DNA of 64,000 nt from CAWUKT01 sp963923035 (GTDB taxonomy: Bacteria; Bacteroidota; Bacteroidia; J057; JADKCL01), in contig CAWUKT010000002.1 of assembly GCA_963923035.1 (NCBI GenBank), positions 181,649 through 245,648 of the forward strand, in the 5' to 3' direction. Below are positions 62,759 through 64,000 of this stretch, one piece after another; positions within the stretch are counted from its first letter, which is position 1, and the number at the start of each line of letters is the position of its first letter. Below the pieces are notes generated by a model. It had not been told where the DNA came from, made no database searches, and saw nothing but the letters and a program-made list of their open reading frames with translations. Position numbers and translations under genes: made by a program.

Positions 62759-63865
62759 CTAAACAAGGGGGAATCCGAAATCTTTCCGGAGGTCGTTGAC
62801 GTGGCCCCAGACGGGATTTCCGAAATAGGCCCAGGGGCGGTCGGTGATCTGGTCGCCCATCAACTCGAGAGTGTCCTTGCCGTGCTTGAGGTTCGAATAG
62901 ATGTGGGCGCAGGCGAAATAATTGTAGACGAGGTAGGTCATGGACGTCTGCTTGAGCTTGCCGGACCCGATGCTTTTCTGGTACGCGGCCCACACAAAAT
63001 TCTGGGCATCCGCGCTACGGAGGTAGGCATTGGCGCCATCGTAGTCGTCCTCGATGATGTAATAGACGCTACGCTCGAGCACGGCGGCGGCCACGACGGC
63101 GTGGAGGGGGCTGCCCTCGTGCTGCTCGGTGTGGATGCGCCGCGCAAAATCGTTCATGGCTTCGTGGGTACCGCCCCATTTTTTCAGGGTATGGGTGAGG
63201 GTATGGAGGACGGCGCTCAAATGGTAGGGGTGGCGCTGGAGGACGTTGTCGAGGAGCGGTTGGGAGAGGGTGCTCGCACCTTGCTGCCCGAGCAAAACGC
63301 CGATGGAACGGTACCAAGGTTCGGGATCGCGGGGATCGAGTTCGCGGGCGCGGGTGAGGTGTTTTTCGGCTTCGCCGAGCCAGGTGCCGAAGACTTCCCA
63401 TTGGCCGCCGGAGACTTCTTTGGCGAGGCGGCCGCCGCGGGCTTCCCAGGCGCGCCAGTTGAAATTCTCGCCGCAGAAGAGCTGGGCGGTCGGGGAATCG
63501 GGGTATTGATAGCCCCATTCTTCGAGGCGGTCGGTGAAATCGTTGGAATTGGTGACGGCGGAGACGATGATGGTCGCGTCGTCGCCGGCTTTAGAGCGGT
63601 AGAACTGGTCGAGGCCTTTGAAGTCGCCGAGTTCGGCGTACTTGCGGCCCTGGAATCCGAGGATGTGGTCGAGGTGCGGGGCCGCCGGACGGTGGGGATC
63701 ACTGGGGACAGCTTCAGCTCCAGGTCCGGGACCGGCCTGGGGTAGGTTCGGCGGATCAATTTTGGTATCGACAGCAGGATTCGCGGGGGTGGAAGAGGCA
63801 ACCGGCTTTTTCCCAGCGGATTTACCTTCGGATTTTCCCCCGAACATTTTCTTGAAGAAGCTCAT
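62759..63865 (-). CDS. Hypothetical protein, paralogue 2 (368 aa)
   Basis: Starts MSFFKKMFGGKSEGKS at the ATG 63865. Same build as paralogue 1: basic N-terminal helix, low-complexity linker (here Ala/Lys/Pro-rich, about 15-60), then the roughly 300-residue helical domain with the same landmarks and only scattered substitutions. The linkers have diverged strongly while the cores are near-identical, which suggests a recent duplication or gene conversion of the core. Function unknown. Confidence 0.75.
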   Translation of the reverse strand: MSFFKKMFGGKSEGKSAGKKPVASSTPANPAVDTKIDPPNLPQAGPGPGAEAVPSDPHRPAAPHLDHILGFQGRKYAELGDFKGLDQFYRSKAGDDATIIVSAVTNSNDFTDRLEEWGYQYPDSPTAQLFCGENFNWRAWEARGGRLAKEVSGGQWEVFGTWLGEAEKHLTRARELDPRDPEPWYRSIGVLLGQQGASTLSQPLLDNVLQRHPYHLSAVLHTLTHTLKKWGGTHEAMNDFARRIHTEQHEGSPLHAVVAAAVLERSVYYIIEDDYDGANAYLRSADAQNFVWAAYQKSIGSGKLKQTSMTYLVYNYFACAHIYSNLKHGKDTLELMGDQITDRPWAYFGNPVWGHVNDLRKDFGFPLV

Positions 63866-64000
63866 AGAAGCAATTTCAAATGACAAATTTCAAAATCCAA
63901 ATTGGAGTGGATTTCAATATGGGTGGTGGAGAACATGGAGGGGGATAATCGAGTAGGAAGAAAACAGGAGGAGTGATTCTCCCGTTTCCTGTCCTCTCAC

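Noticed and set aside
1..64000. rRNA, tRNA, CRISPR, prophage or insertion sequence
   Set aside because: Scanned by eye for T-arm (GTTCRAATC) contexts with a cloverleaf, regular repeat arrays, transposase motifs and phage structural genes; none found. Small divergent RNA genes could be missed.

Overview
The window (about 60% GC) reads as a chromosome segment of a high-GC Bacteroidota, most likely from the Saprospiria/Lewinella side of the phylum; the family-level placement is a guess. Phylum-level support comes from a type IX secretion sorting domain, a DUF2723/GT117-type membrane glycosyltransferase, TonB receptor plus DUF4249 lipoprotein, a DUF6340-like lipoprotein, LytS/LytTR signalling, a Cys-type CcmE, and promoters of the TTG-N19-TAnnTTTG type. 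I found no rRNA, tRNA, CRISPR array, insertion sequence or prophage.

Layout. 1-3.5 kb: 3' part of a large membrane glycosyltransferase, a perfect terminator, then an RlmB-type rRNA methyltransferase. 3.6-11.4 kb, minus strand: a complete tryptophan operon trpE-G-D-C-F-B-A followed by a DAHP synthase. From trpG to trpA the genes are chained by 4-base ATGA overlaps. Its leader carries a consensus promoter, a 17-residue leader peptide with three successive Trp codons and an intrinsic terminator: a classical ribosome-mediated attenuator. 11.4-18.7 kb: small lipoprotein, two unknown proteins, a T9SS-exported protein with dockerin-like and cohesin-like regions, an alkyltransferase-like protein and a large AAA+ ATPase. 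18.8-21.8 kb: an AT-richer, Asn/Ser-rich putative secreted-particle cargo whose reading frame is broken at a C6 run. 22.5-32.1 kb, minus strand: SpoIIE-type phosphatase, peptide ABC permease, LytTR regulator and sensor kinase, GluQ-RS, HtrA protease, sugar nucleotidyltransferase. 32.4-39.2 kb: HflX, a Crp/Fnr regulator, a thioredoxin-like protein, and a DUF4956-CotH-VTC cluster. 39.3-44.6 kb: cytochrome c maturation operon ccmB-C-D-E-F. 44.7-57 kb: epimerase, M1 peptidase, RNase D, DUF6340-like lipoprotein, a radical-SAM/methyltransferase pair, TonB receptor/DUF4249, a CobW-type metallochaperone and lipoproteins. 58-64 kb: a second putative cargo protein with a His/Cys dyad and a C-terminal SH3-like domain, then a tandemly duplicated two-gene block in which one exonuclease copy has decayed to a fragment.

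Three things stand out. First, an intergenic repeat present four times (3.5, 11.9, 39.2 and 60.6 kb) keeps its linker sequences while both internal hairpins change on the two arms together, which points to selection on structure. Second, the Trp attenuator can be read base by base. Third, two large proteins carry the short leader motifs (VQMK, FQLKAS) I associate with extracellular contractile injection system cargo, attached to possible cysteine-protease domains; no injection-system structural genes are in the window.
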